Positions 50,455-59,648 of a stretch of 64,000 bases of DNA are shown here, piece by piece; within the stretch, counting starts at the first letter, position 1; every line of letters begins with the position of its first letter. The notes below the pieces were generated by a model that searched no databases, was not told the origin of the DNA, and saw only the letters and a program-made list of their open reading frames with translations. The stretch is from positions 248,001-312,000 of the forward strand of contig NZ_FWFV01000002.1 of the NCBI RefSeq assembly GCF_900172315.1. Reading direction: 5' to 3'. Made by a program: the position numbers and the translations under genes. Source of the stretch: Palleronia marisminoris (lineage in GTDB: Bacteria; Pseudomonadota; Alphaproteobacteria; Rhodobacterales; Rhodobacteraceae).

Positions 50455-51219
50455 ATGACCATGGAAATCGTCACCGTACCGTGTCGTACGGACAACTATG
50501 CGTTCCTCCTGCACGAGGGCGGGCGGACCGCACTGGTCGATGCGCCCGAGGCCGCGCCGGTCCTCGACGCACTGTCCGAACGGGGATGGTCGCTCGACGA
50601 GGTCTGGATCACCCACCACCATCCGGACCATGTTGAAGGCCTGCCCGACCTGAGAAAGGCGCATCCTGGCCTCAGCGTCACCGGCGGTCGCGAGGATGCG
50701 CACCGTCTGCCCAGGCTCGACCGCGAGGTCGGCGACGGCGATGCCTTCCAGTTCGAGGGGCACGAAGTGCGCGTGATCGACGTGTCGGGTCACACGATCG
50801 GGCATATCGCCTTCCACGTCCCCGACGCAGACGCCGCCTTCACCGCCGACAGCCTGATGGCACTCGGCTGCGGGCGGGTGTTCGAGGGCACCCCCGAGAT
50901 GATGTGGCAGAGCCTGAGCAAGCTCGCCGCCCTGCCCGACCAGACGGTGATCTATTCCGGCCACGAATACACCCTGAACAACGGTCGCTTCGCGCTGACG
51001 GTCGAGCCGGGGAACGACGCGCTGAAGAAACGGGTGGCCGCGGTCGAGGCCGCCCGCGCCGAAGGGCGGTTCACGGTCCCCTCGACGCTGGCCGAGGAAA
51101 AGGCGACCAACCCGTTCCTCCGGGCCTCCTTGCAGGAGGTCAAAGAGGCCATATCTATGCCTCACGCGGACGACGCAGCCGCGTTCGCCGAAATCCGTTC
51201 CCGGAAGGACGCCTTCTGA
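50455..51219 (+). CDS. gloB: Hydroxyacylglutathione hydrolase (glyoxalase II)
   Basis: The 254-residue metallo-beta-lactamase-fold enzyme has metal ligands H54, H56, D58 and H59 (THHHPDH) and later His in [25 protein letters not shown] (Asp bridging) and SGHEYTLNN (His). It hydrolyses S-lactoylglutathione. Three in-frame ATGs exist (50449, 50455, 50461). The middle one is chosen because GGAGGG sits 7 bases before it, the best spacing. Confidence 0.95.
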   Translation: MTMEIVTVPCRTDNYAFLLHEGGRTALVDAPEAAPVLDALSERGWSLDEVWITHHHPDHVEGLPDLRKAHPGLSVTGGREDAHRLPRLDREVGDGDAFQFEGHEVRVIDVSGHTIGHIAFHVPDADAAFTADSLMALGCGRVFEGTPEMMWQSLSKLAALPDQTVIYSGHEYTLNNGRFALTVEPGNDALKKRVAAVEAARAEGRFTVPSTLAEEKATNPFLRASLQEVKEAISMPHADDAAAFAEIRSRKDAF

Positions 51220-51411
51220 TCCCGTGCCCGCGGGCAGCGTTTCCTTTCGCCAACCTTGCGTCATTGTTTCGCAACTCACGATAAATGTGACGAAGCGCGA
51301 CCAGAAATTGCTTGAAGCTGAGCCCACAACAACCAAGCTTTAAGTTTACGAGGCCACGATGGGGGAGACGCTCCCTTGCGTTGCCCCGCCCGAACGATAA
51401 GGAGCACCCCC

Positions 51412-53736
51412 GTGCCGTCATTCTCCACCACGCTCGAGCAAGCCATCCACCAGGCACTCGCCCTCGCGAACACGCGGCGGCACGAACTCGCGACGTTGGA
51501 GCACCTCCTGCTCGCCCTCACGGACGAGCCGGACGCGGCCAAGGTCATGCGTGCCTGTTCCGTCGATCTCGAAGAGCTGAAGCAGTCGCTGGTGGATTTC
51601 ATCGACGACGACCTTTCGACCCTCGTGACCGAGATCGAGGGCAACGAGGCCGTCCCGACCGCCGCGTTCCAGCGCGTGATCCAGCGCGCCGCCATCCACG
51701 TCCAGTCTTCCGGCCGGTCCGAAGTCACCGGGGCCAACGTTCTGGTCGCCATCTTCGCCGAACGTGAATCCAACGCCGCCTTCTTCCTGCAGGAGCAGGA
51801 GATGACCCGTTACGACGCGGTCAACTTCATCGCCCACGGCGTGGCCAAGGACCCCGCTCAGTCTGAAAGCCGCTCGGTCTCGGGTGCGCCCGAGGAAGAC
51901 GCCGAAGAGGATGCCCAAGTCGAGGACGTCGACACCAAGGACTCCGCGCTCGCGAAATACTGCGTGGACCTGAACAAGAAGTCGCTGAAGGGTGACGTCG
52001 ACCCCCTGATCGGGCGCGAGCACGAGGTCGAGCGCTGCGTGCAGGTCCTCTGCCGTCGCCGCAAGAACAACCCGCTGCTCGTGGGCGATCCCGGCGTGGG
52101 CAAGACCGCCATCGCCGAGGGGCTCGCCAAGAAGATCGTCGAGGGTCAGACGCCCGAGGTTCTGTCCGGCACCACGATCTATTCGCTCGACATGGGCGCT
52201 CTGCTTGCCGGCACCCGCTATCGCGGCGACTTCGAAGAGCGGCTGAAGGCCGTCATGACCGAGATGGAGGAACACGAGGACGCCGTGCTCTTCATCGACG
52301 AGATCCACACCGTGATCGGCGCCGGCGCGACCTCGGGCGGCGCGATGGACGCGTCGAACCTGCTGAAGCCCGCACTTCAGGGCGGCAAGCTGCGCTGCAT
52401 GGGCTCGACCACCTACAAGGAGTTCCGCCAGCACTTCGAGAAGGACCGCGCCCTGTCGCGCCGGTTCCAGAAGATCGACGTGAACGAGCCGACCGTGGAT
52501 GACAGCGTGAAGATCCTCGAGGGCCTCAAGCCCTACTTCGAGCAGCACCACGACATCCGCTACACTCACGACGCGATCAAGACCGCGGTCGAGCTGTCGG
52601 CCCGCTACATCAACGACCGCAAGCTGCCCGACAAGGCGATCGACGTGATCGACGAGGCGGGCGCGGCTCAGCATCTCGTGGCGCAGTCCAAGCGGCGCAA
52701 GACCATCGGCACGAAGGAGATCGAGGCCGTCGTCGCCAAGATCGCCCGCATCCCGCCCAAGAACGTCTCGAAGGACGATGCGGCGGTGCTGAAGGATCTG
52801 GAGAACACGCTGAAGCGCGTCGTGTTCGGCCAGGACCAGGCGATCACCGCTCTGTCCAGCGCGATCAAGCTGTCCCGCGCCGGCCTGCGCGAGCCCGAAA
52901 AGCCGATCGGCAACTACCTCTTCGCCGGCCCGACGGGCGTCGGCAAGACCGAGGTGGCCAAGCAGCTTGCAGACACGCTTGGCGTCGAACTGCTGCGGTT
53001 CGACATGTCGGAATACATGGAGAAGCACGCGGTTTCGCGCCTGATCGGTGCGCCTCCGGGCTATGTCGGCTTCGACCAGGGTGGCATGCTGACCGACGGC
53101 GTCGACCAGCACCCGCACTGCGTGCTGCTACTAGACGAGATCGAGAAGGCCCACCCGGACGTGTTCAACATCCTCCTGCAGGTGATGGACCACGGCAAGC
53201 TGACCGACCATAACGGCCGATCGGTGGATTTCCGCAACGTGATCCTGATCATGACGTCGAATGCCGGTGCCTCGGACATGGCCAAGGAAGCCATCGGCTT
53301 CGGCCGCGACAAGCGCGAGGGCGAGGATACCGCCGCGATCGAGCGGACCTTCACCCCCGAGTTCCGCAACCGTCTGGACGCGGTGATCTCGTTCGGCTCG
53401 CTGCCGAAGGAAGTGATCATGCGGGTGGTCGAGAAGTTCGTCCTCCAGCTCGAGGCGCAACTGATGGACCGCAACGTCTCGATCGAGCTGACCGCCGAGG
53501 CCGCGGAATGGCTTGCCGACAAGGGCTACGACGACAAGATGGGCGCACGTCCGCTGGGTCGCGTGATCCAGGAGCACATCAAGAAGCCGCTGGCCGAAGA
53601 GCTGCTGTTCGGCGATCTGGCAAAGGGCGGCGTGGTGCAGGTGAGCGTGAAGGATGGCGCCATCGACCTGCGCATAAACCCGCCCGAGACCAAGCGGCTC
53701 TCGTCCAAGCGGCCGCCGCTTCTGACCGCCGAGTAG
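51412..53736 (+). CDS. clpA: ATP-dependent Clp protease ATPase subunit ClpA
   Basis: The 774-residue AAA+ unfoldase has an N-domain (about 1-145), an acidic linker, AAA-1 with GDPGVGKT (about 226-233) and AAA-2 with GPTGVGKT (about 506-513). The pore loop is GYVG, and IGF (in KEAIGFGRDK) is the ClpP-docking loop. The start is GTG 51412 with ATAAGGAGC 8-14 bases upstream. No clpS lies upstream in the 192-base gap, so the adaptor must be elsewhere if present. Confidence 0.97.
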   Translation: MPSFSTTLEQAIHQALALANTRRHELATLEHLLLALTDEPDAAKVMRACSVDLEELKQSLVDFIDDDLSTLVTEIEGNEAVPTAAFQRVIQRAAIHVQSSGRSEVTGANVLVAIFAERESNAAFFLQEQEMTRYDAVNFIAHGVAKDPAQSESRSVSGAPEEDAEEDAQVEDVDTKDSALAKYCVDLNKKSLKGDVDPLIGREHEVERCVQVLCRRRKNNPLLVGDPGVGKTAIAEGLAKKIVEGQTPEVLSGTTIYSLDMGALLAGTRYRGDFEERLKAVMTEMEEHEDAVLFIDEIHTVIGAGATSGGAMDASNLLKPALQGGKLRCMGSTTYKEFRQHFEKDRALSRRFQKIDVNEPTVDDSVKILEGLKPYFEQHHDIRYTHDAIKTAVELSARYINDRKLPDKAIDVIDEAGAAQHLVAQSKRRKTIGTKEIEAVVAKIARIPPKNVSKDDAAVLKDLENTLKRVVFGQDQAITALSSAIKLSRAGLREPEKPIGNYLFAGPTGVGKTEVAKQLADTLGVELLRFDMSEYMEKHAVSRLIGAPPGYVGFDQGGMLTDGVDQHPHCVLLLDEIEKAHPDVFNILLQVMDHGKLTDHNGRSVDFRNVILIMTSNAGASDMAKEAIGFGRDKREGEDTAAIERTFTPEFRNRLDAVISFGSLPKEVIMRVVEKFVLQLEAQLMDRNVSIELTAEAAEWLADKGYDDKMGARPLGRVIQEHIKKPLAEELLFGDLAKGGVVQVSVKDGAIDLRINPPETKRLSSKRPPLLTAE

Positions 53737-53741
53737 TCCAG

Positions 53742-53774
53742 AAAACGCCCCGGTTTCCGACCGGGGCGTTTTTT
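53742..53774. terminator. Bidirectional intrinsic terminator after clpA
   Basis: AAAACGCCCCGGT pairs with ACCGGGGCGTTTT around a short loop, followed by further T (run of six). It separates clpA from the convergent MotB-like gene. Confidence 0.9.
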
Positions 53775-53806
53775 CTTGTCCAACAGCGGTTCGAACAGCG
53801 GCGGGC

Positions 53807-55963
53807 TCAGCGCTCGGTCAGCTTCAACTCGATCCGGCGGTTGGCCGCCCGCGCGGCCGGTGTGGTGCGCGGATCGACAGGGCGATATTCGCCGAAGCCC
53901 GTGGGCGCGAGGCGCCATTCCGGGAAGCCCAGATCATCGGCCATGAACCGCACGACCGACAAGGCGCGCGCCTGGCTGAGCTCCCAGTTGTCGTCGAAAT
54001 TCGCGGTATCGGACAGCGGCACGTCGTCCGTATGCCCGTCCACGCGGATCACCCAGTCAATATTGTCCGGGATCTCGTCCGCCACCTCTTCCAGCAGGTT
54101 GGCCACGCGCCGGACCTGCTCGCGCCCAGCCGTCGACAGGTCCGCCGAGCCCGAGGGGAACAGCACCTCGGACGAGAAGACGAAGCGGTCGCCCACGATC
54201 TGCACGCCCTCCCGGTCGCCCAGGACCTCGCGCAGCCTGCCGAAGAACTCGGACTGGTAGTTCTCGAGCCGCTGCCGTTCGGCCGCTTCCAGCTCGGCGA
54301 TGCGCCTTTGCTCCATTGCCTCGCGGGCCAGGGCGGCGTTCAGTTCCGCGCCGAGGGTTTCGATCCGGGCCGCACTTTCCGCATCGGCCTCCTCGGCCGC
54401 GTCCAGAAGCCCCTGCAGGCTGCCAAGCTGGTCGCGCAGTTCGGCCACCTGAGCGTTGAGGGCGGCGACCTCGCGCTGCCGCGCGTCGCTGACCTGCTCC
54501 TCCTCGGCCAGACGCTCGCGCGCCGTGGCCAGAAGCGCATCGCGACGTTCCGCCTCGTCGAGTTGCTCCCGGGTCCTGTTCTCGGCCTCGAGCTTCAGCG
54601 CGAGGGCCTCTTCAAGCTGCTCGCGCAGGTCTGCCTGCGTATTTCGAGCCGCATCCAGTGCCTGTGCCTCGCTTTGCGCCGCGGCAAGCTCGGCGGCCAA
54701 GCGATCGCGCTCGTCAGCTTCGCGGCCAGCTTCGGCACGCAATTCGGCGACTTCGGCCTCGGCGGCCTCCAACTCGGCGCGGGCATTCTCGAGATCACCC
54801 TGAAACGCCAGCCGCGCCGCCCTTGCAGCGTCGAGGGCATCCGCGATCGACGCCAGCTCCCGCGCCTGCGCATCCTGTTGCGCGAGGGCTTCTTGCAAAA
54901 GCGCCTCCGATCGTTCCGCTCGAGTCAGCGCCTCGGTCCGGGCGTCGCGGGCGCTGGCTAGTTCCGACTCGGCGCCGGACGCGCGCTCTTCGGTCGAGGC
55001 GAGTTCGGTCCGCAGATCTTCGGTTGTCTCGTCCAGTTCAGCGCTGCGCGCCTGCGCCTCCGCCAGCGATGCTTCGAGGCTGTCGCGCTGGTCGGCCGCC
55101 TGGTCGCGCGAAAGCAGCGCGGCGAGGAGGCGATCGTTGAGGTCCGCCCGGGCCACTTCGGCCGCCGCGAGAAGGGTCAGCGTCTCTTCAGCCTCGCGGC
55201 GCTGCTCTTCGAGCGCAAGCGACATGGCGGTCAGTTCCGCGTCACTTTCCTGCAGCCGGGCCCGCAACGCTTCGGCCGCGGCAGCTTCGGCCAGGCGAGC
55301 GGCCTCTTCCTCGGACAAGTCCGCCTCGAGCGAGGCCACCTGCGCATCGGTCGCGGCGATCCGCTCGGCGTCCTGCTCGGCCTCCGTCTCGAGATCCGCG
55401 ATCAGCGCCTGCAGCGCCTCGCGCCGGGCGGCGGCCAGGCGGGCCTGCTCGGCGGCGGCATCGACCTCGTCCCGCGCCTGCGCCAGCGCGAGGTTCAGCG
55501 CCTCCTGCTCGGACACCAGCTCGGCCTCGCGCGTCTGCAGGCTGTCCCGTTCGTCCTGCAGGCCGGCGATCCGGGCGCGATCCTCGTCGCGCGCGGCCAG
55601 AAGCGAGGCGACCTGATCCTCGAAGCTGGCGATCTGCGCCGATTGTTCGCCCACCCGGTTGCGCAGCGAGGTGATGACGTCACCCTGCCGTGCAGCCTCG
55701 GCGCTGAGAGTGTCGCGTTCGCCGGCGAGGCGTTCTGCCCGGTCGGTCGCCGCGCCAAGCGCACGGGCAAGGCTCGTCAGTTCCAGGTTCAACTCGTCGA
55801 GCTGGCTTTCCTGGCCGGAGATCTCTTCGCGCAGGACGAATTGCACGACGATGAAGATCGTCAGCACGAACGTCATGACCATCAGCAGCGACGTCACCGC
55901 ATCGACGAATCCGGGCCAGATATTCGCCGTGACCCGCTGAGAAGACCGTCGCGAAAGTGGCAT
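53807..55963 (-). CDS. MotB-like protein with very long coiled coil and OmpA domain
   Basis: The 718-residue protein has a short cytoplasmic N-terminus and one membrane helix (about 15-44, NIWPGFVDAVTSLLMVMTFVL...). D21 follows the aromatic residue as in MotB-type proton-carrying Asp. About 500 residues of Glu/Ala/Arg/Leu-rich heptad coiled coil follow (about 48-570, e.g. AERLAGERDTLSAEAARQ), then a C-terminal OmpA/MotB peptidoglycan-binding domain with VDGHTDDVPLSDTANFDDNWELSQARALSVV (about 632-662, in parts). Its gene starts 3 bases after the MotA/TolQ-like gene, so the two are partners. Not flagellar motB by context. Confidence 0.87.
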   Translation of the reverse strand: MPLSRRSSQRVTANIWPGFVDAVTSLLMVMTFVLTIFIVVQFVLREEISGQESQLDELNLELTSLARALGAATDRAERLAGERDTLSAEAARQGDVITSLRNRVGEQSAQIASFEDQVASLLAARDEDRARIAGLQDERDSLQTREAELVSEQEALNLALAQARDEVDAAAEQARLAAARREALQALIADLETEAEQDAERIAATDAQVASLEADLSEEEAARLAEAAAAEALRARLQESDAELTAMSLALEEQRREAEETLTLLAAAEVARADLNDRLLAALLSRDQAADQRDSLEASLAEAQARSAELDETTEDLRTELASTEERASGAESELASARDARTEALTRAERSEALLQEALAQQDAQARELASIADALDAARAARLAFQGDLENARAELEAAEAEVAELRAEAGREADERDRLAAELAAAQSEAQALDAARNTQADLREQLEEALALKLEAENRTREQLDEAERRDALLATARERLAEEEQVSDARQREVAALNAQVAELRDQLGSLQGLLDAAEEADAESAARIETLGAELNAALAREAMEQRRIAELEAAERQRLENYQSEFFGRLREVLGDREGVQIVGDRFVFSSEVLFPSGSADLSTAGREQVRRVANLLEEVADEIPDNIDWVIRVDGHTDDVPLSDTANFDDNWELSQARALSVVRFMADDLGFPEWRLAPTGFGEYRPVDPRTTPAARAANRRIELKLTER

Positions 55964-55966
55964 GGC

Positions 55967-57121
55967 TTACCCCGCTGCGCGTCCCAGTGCCCGTGTCAGC
56001 TGGCGAAGCTCCTGCCGCAGCTCGGACGTGGTTTCGTGCCGTCCCGCCGCCATTTCCTCGATCAGTCGCAGAATCTGCACGTCGATCGAGCGCAACCGCA
56101 TCTTGCTTTCGGCGTCGAGCGTGCCGGCCGAGGCGTCGGTCAGGGCATCCGCCAGCTTGTCCTGACCATCGGCCACCCGCGCGAGCACCCCCGACAGGTC
56201 GCCCTCGCCTTCCAGGCGCTCGTGCAGGCGCGCCAGCCCCTCGCCGAGCTGTCCCAACCGGCGATCCGTGTTGGCGCGGGCCTCCTCGCCTTGCTCGAAC
56301 AGGGCCTCCAGCCGGTCGATCTGACCGACCATATGCTCGAGGATTTCGTTCGAGCCCATTGCACCGGAGCCATCGGAGTCGGCCCCGGCCAAGCCCAGCT
56401 TGGTGATGGTCGAAAGCCATTCCTCGAGTTCGCGGTAGAACCGATTCTGGCCGTGGCTCGCGAAGAGTTCTAGCAACCCGACCACCAGCGACCCCGCGAG
56501 CCCGAGAAGCGACGAGCCGAACGCCACGCCCATGCCGCCCAACTGCGCCTCGAGCCCGTCCATCAGGCGGCCGAAGAGCTCCATCCCGTCCTCGCCTTCG
56601 GTCGGGGCGAGTGCGCGGATGGTGTCCACGAGGGCCGGGATGGTCGTGGCGAGGCCGTAGAACGTGCCGAGAAGGCCTAGGAAGATCAGCAGGTTGACGA
56701 GGTATCGCGTGATGTCGCGGGCCTCGTCGATCCTGGTCGCCACGGAATCGAGGATCGAGCGCGACGACGTGGCCGAGATCTGCATCTCGCGACCGCGCGA
56801 CCGCAGAAGCGACGCGAGGGGCGCCAGAAGACGCGGGGCGGCCGAGAACCGCAAGTCGGGGTCATCCCGAACGAACCCCTCGAGCCAGCCGACGGACTGG
56901 ATCAGCTGGAGGACCTGCCAGAAACACGCCAGCACCCCGACGAGGAAGACGAGGGCGATGAAGCCATTCAGGAGCGGGTTGTTCAGAAAGACCGGCAGCA
57001 CGTTGGGCAGGGCAAAGAAAATGCCGATGCCCGTGAGCACGAGAACCACGATCATCGAGACGATCTGCCGGACGGGTTGGGTAAAGATCGGGCGTTGATC
57101 CCCGTCGGGGCGGCGCTGCAT
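55967..57121 (-). CDS. MotA/TolQ/ExbB-like proton-channel protein
   Basis: The 384-residue protein has four predicted helices (about 20-40, 50-74, 140-163 and 197-220). The last two carry the MotA/TolQ/ExbB core FLGLLGTFYGLATTIPAL and GGMGVAFGSSLLGLAGSLVVG. A large cytoplasmic part lies between helices 2 and 3 (about 75-139), and a C-terminal helical tail of about 160 residues (225-384) follows. This is the pentameric channel partner to the downstream MotB-like gene. Flagellar, Tol or TonB genes are not adjacent. Confidence 0.88.
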   Translation of the reverse strand: MQRRPDGDQRPIFTQPVRQIVSMIVVLVLTGIGIFFALPNVLPVFLNNPLLNGFIALVFLVGVLACFWQVLQLIQSVGWLEGFVRDDPDLRFSAAPRLLAPLASLLRSRGREMQISATSSRSILDSVATRIDEARDITRYLVNLLIFLGLLGTFYGLATTIPALVDTIRALAPTEGEDGMELFGRLMDGLEAQLGGMGVAFGSSLLGLAGSLVVGLLELFASHGQNRFYRELEEWLSTITKLGLAGADSDGSGAMGSNEILEHMVGQIDRLEALFEQGEEARANTDRRLGQLGEGLARLHERLEGEGDLSGVLARVADGQDKLADALTDASAGTLDAESKMRLRSIDVQILRLIEEMAAGRHETTSELRQELRQLTRALGRAAG

Positions 57122-57185
57122 CGGCCTGTCCTGCTCTGTCTTGGTCCGAGGACCTTAAATCAAGGGGTTCGGTGCGCCAAGGGCG

Positions 57186-57746
57186 TCAACCGGGATGCCG
57201 GCGCAACTTGCGGACACGTGTGCTCAACCAGTCGAGATCCGGATCGGAAATTCCCAGCTCTGTCAGATGTGCCGTTGTATTGTGCAGGTATTCGTCATTC
57301 GGCCCCCGCCCGCCCGTGGCCCCGGCGATGATGCGGGCCTGCATTTCGAGGTCAAGATCCCGCATGTATTGCTCGTGCGCCTGGTCGATGACGTAGGCTA
57401 CGGCCTCGACCCGGCGCCCGTCGGCAAGATCGAGCGAAAGGCGACGTTCGAGATACGCCGACGTCACAAGTTCGCGCTCGCGCAACATGGCGAGGGTGGC
57501 GTCTTCGTGGCCCGGCTCGACGCGGAGGGCCAACCCGGTGCAGGTCGCCCCGTCCCGTTCGTCGAGCGCGAGGACCAGGCCCGGCGTCTCGGGCGTCCCG
57601 CGGTGGTGGATCGACGACATGCAGAACGACCGGGCGTACCCGTCCAGCCGTGCGACGATCCGTTCGGCCACGAAAAATTCGGGGTTCCACACGAGCGAGC
57701 CGTAGCCGAAGACCCACATCGCGCCGTGATGTTCTTGTTGCGCCAT
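57186..57746 (-). CDS. Gamma-glutamylcyclotransferase (ChaC-like)
   Basis: The 186-residue protein begins MWVFGYGSLVWNPEF with the YGSL loop of the family, has SSIHHRGTPETPGLVLALD and a conserved catalytic Glu region in LRERELVTSAYLERRL (about 105-120), and ends in a helical C-terminus. ChaC enzymes degrade glutathione to 5-oxoproline and Cys-Gly, which would feed the pxpABC pathway in this organism. The start at 57746 is favoured over 57788 by family N-terminus. Confidence 0.92.
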   Translation of the reverse strand: MAQQEHHGAMWVFGYGSLVWNPEFFVAERIVARLDGYARSFCMSSIHHRGTPETPGLVLALDERDGATCTGLALRVEPGHEDATLAMLRERELVTSAYLERRLSLDLADGRRVEAVAYVIDQAHEQYMRDLDLEMQARIIAGATGGRGPNDEYLHNTTAHLTELGISDPDLDWLSTRVRKLRRHPG

Positions 57747-57790
57747 GCCCGCGCCTATATCGCTTGGGCAAGCGACACGAAAGGCCATCG

Positions 57791-58756
57791 ATGCGACTGC
57801 TCATTCTTGCGATCCTGCTCGCCGCGGTCGGATGGTCGGCCTACTGGTTCGTGGGGGCGAATGCCCTCGAAAGCACCCTGCGCGAGGCGATCGATGACGC
57901 CCGGGCGGACGGGGTCGAGGTCGAAGTGGCGTCGCTCGACGTGACCGGCTTTCCCAACCGGTTCGACACGATCATAGAAGAGCCGCGGATCCGCACGGCC
58001 TCGGGGATCGAATGGAGCGCGCCGTTCCTGCAGGTCTTCGCGCTGAGCTATCGCCCGAACCAGCTGATCGCCGCGCTGCCGAACGAGCAGACCGTCGCCG
58101 GGCCCTTCGGCACCGCCGAGATCACGACCGAAAGCGCCCGCGCCTCGATGACGCTGACCACGGCTCTGGCGCTGGATCATGCGAACCTCGTCGTCGACGA
58201 TCTGCGGATCGCATCCGACGATCTGACGCTTGCGGTGGCCAGGGTTCTGGCGGCGACACGGGTTCCCGAGGACGCCGAGGACGGTCGGGTGCAGAATATC
58301 GGCCTGACGCTCGACGAGGTCGCCCTGCCCCCGGCCTTCGCCGATCAGCTCGGCGTGGCCGGAGTGGTGGACGGCGCAACGCTCGATGCGACGGTCACGC
58401 TGGCCGAGCCGATCGACCGGGGCACCTTCGAAGGCGAGGCGATCGAGCTTCGCCAGATCGACATCTCGCGACTGGACATCGATTGGGGCGAGGTCGGTCT
58501 GGATGCTTCGGGCGCATTGTCGGTCGGGGCCGATGGCGTCTTGACCGGCGAGATCTCGGTCGCCTTCAGGAACTGGTCGCGCGCCGTGGACATCGCCGTC
58601 GCTGCCGGGCTGCTCCCGCCGAACCAGGCCGAACAGGTTCGCCTGGGGCTGCGCTTCGTGGCCGGCGACGGCGACCGGCTGGAACTGCCGCTGAGCTTCC
58701 GCGATGGCCTCGTCTATCTCGGTCCGTTCCCACTGGGCGACGCGCCGCGGCTCTAG
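57791..58756 (+). CDS. DUF2125 family protein
   Basis: The 321-residue protein has an N-terminal membrane anchor or signal (LLILAILLAAVGWSAYWFV) and a long beta-rich periplasmic region with EVEVASLDVTGFPNRFDTIIEEP, the DUF2125 signature. Its C-terminus ends LGDAPRL. The function is unknown. Its stop TAG overlaps the NAD kinase stop through CTAG. Confidence 0.92.
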   Translation: MRLLILAILLAAVGWSAYWFVGANALESTLREAIDDARADGVEVEVASLDVTGFPNRFDTIIEEPRIRTASGIEWSAPFLQVFALSYRPNQLIAALPNEQTVAGPFGTAEITTESARASMTLTTALALDHANLVVDDLRIASDDLTLAVARVLAATRVPEDAEDGRVQNIGLTLDEVALPPAFADQLGVAGVVDGATLDATVTLAEPIDRGTFEGEAIELRQIDISRLDIDWGEVGLDASGALSVGADGVLTGEISVAFRNWSRAVDIAVAAGLLPPNQAEQVRLGLRFVAGDGDRLELPLSFRDGLVYLGPFPLGDAPRL

Positions 58757-59514
58757 ACGAACTGCTCCTGGATCAGCCGCTCCTGCAGGCCGTGGCCGGG
58801 GTCGAAGAGGATCGAGTGGACCACGCGCGCCTCGGTCATCACCTCGACCGAGATGACGTCGCGCACGGAGTGGCCGTCGGCATCGGCCATCACCGGCCGC
58901 TTGTCGGCCTCGAGCACGTCGAAGCGCACCGTCACCGTCTTGGGCAGCAAGGCGCCGCGCCAGCGACGGGGCCGAAACGCCGCAACGGCCGTCACCGCCA
59001 GAACGTCGGTGCCGATCGGCAGGATCGGACCGTGGGCCGAGTAATTGTAGGCCGTCGACCCGGCAGGCGTGGCGACCAGCGCGCCGTCGCAGACGAGCTC
59101 TTCCAGCCGAACGCGCCCGTCCACCTGGATCGACAGCTTGGCCGCCTGCGGGCCCTGGCGCAGCAGCGAGACCTCGTTGATCGCAAGATGGGTCTCGATC
59201 GTGCCGTCGGCGCGCGTGGCCTGCATCGACAACGGGTTGATCTCTTCCTGCTCGGCGGCATCCAGCCGCTCCAGCAGGTCATCCTCGCGGTATTCGTTCA
59301 TCAGGAACCCGATGGTCCCGCAATTCATGCCATAGACCGGGGCGCGCAGTTTCTGCGTGGTGTGCAGCGTGCGCAGCATGTGGCCATCGCCGCCCAGGGC
59401 GACGATCACGTCGGCCTCGTCCTGCGCGGCGTTGCCATACCTGCGGGTCAGCGTTGCCAGGGCCTTCTGGGCCACGTCGCTGCGGCTGGCCGTGAAGGCG
59501 ATCTTGCGGCTCAT
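58753..59514 (-). CDS. nadK: NAD kinase
   Basis: The 253-residue enzyme phosphorylates NAD+ to NADP+. The GGDGHML motif (41-47) carries the catalytic D43, followed by YGMNCGTIGFLMNE, the NE motif INEVSLLR and VATPAGSTAYNYSAHGPILP. The start at 59514 is family-typical. It is divergent from glyA with 134 bases between. Confidence 0.96.
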   Translation of the reverse strand: MSRKIAFTASRSDVAQKALATLTRRYGNAAQDEADVIVALGGDGHMLRTLHTTQKLRAPVYGMNCGTIGFLMNEYREDDLLERLDAAEQEEINPLSMQATRADGTIETHLAINEVSLLRQGPQAAKLSIQVDGRVRLEELVCDGALVATPAGSTAYNYSAHGPILPIGTDVLAVTAVAAFRPRRWRGALLPKTVTVRFDVLEADKRPVMADADGHSVRDVISVEVMTEARVVHSILFDPGHGLQERLIQEQFV

Positions 59515-59648
59515 GACTACCCTTTCCGTCCCTCGGACCGTTGCCCCTGAAGTCGCGAAACGCAAGCGGTGCGTCGTGCGATCCCCTTCCCCAATGGCAA
59601 TGTTCGGTTTAATGGAGCCTCGAACCGTCAGAGGAAAGGACCGGCCCG

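Noticed and set aside
53807-57121. Zorya defence system ZorAB
   Set aside because: The MotA/MotB-like pair resembles ZorAB in outline, but no ZorC, ZorD or ZorE genes are adjacent and the flanks are housekeeping genes (clpA, ChaC-like).
59515-59648. Glycine riboswitch before glyA
   Set aside because: I cannot find the conserved aptamer core in this short spacer.
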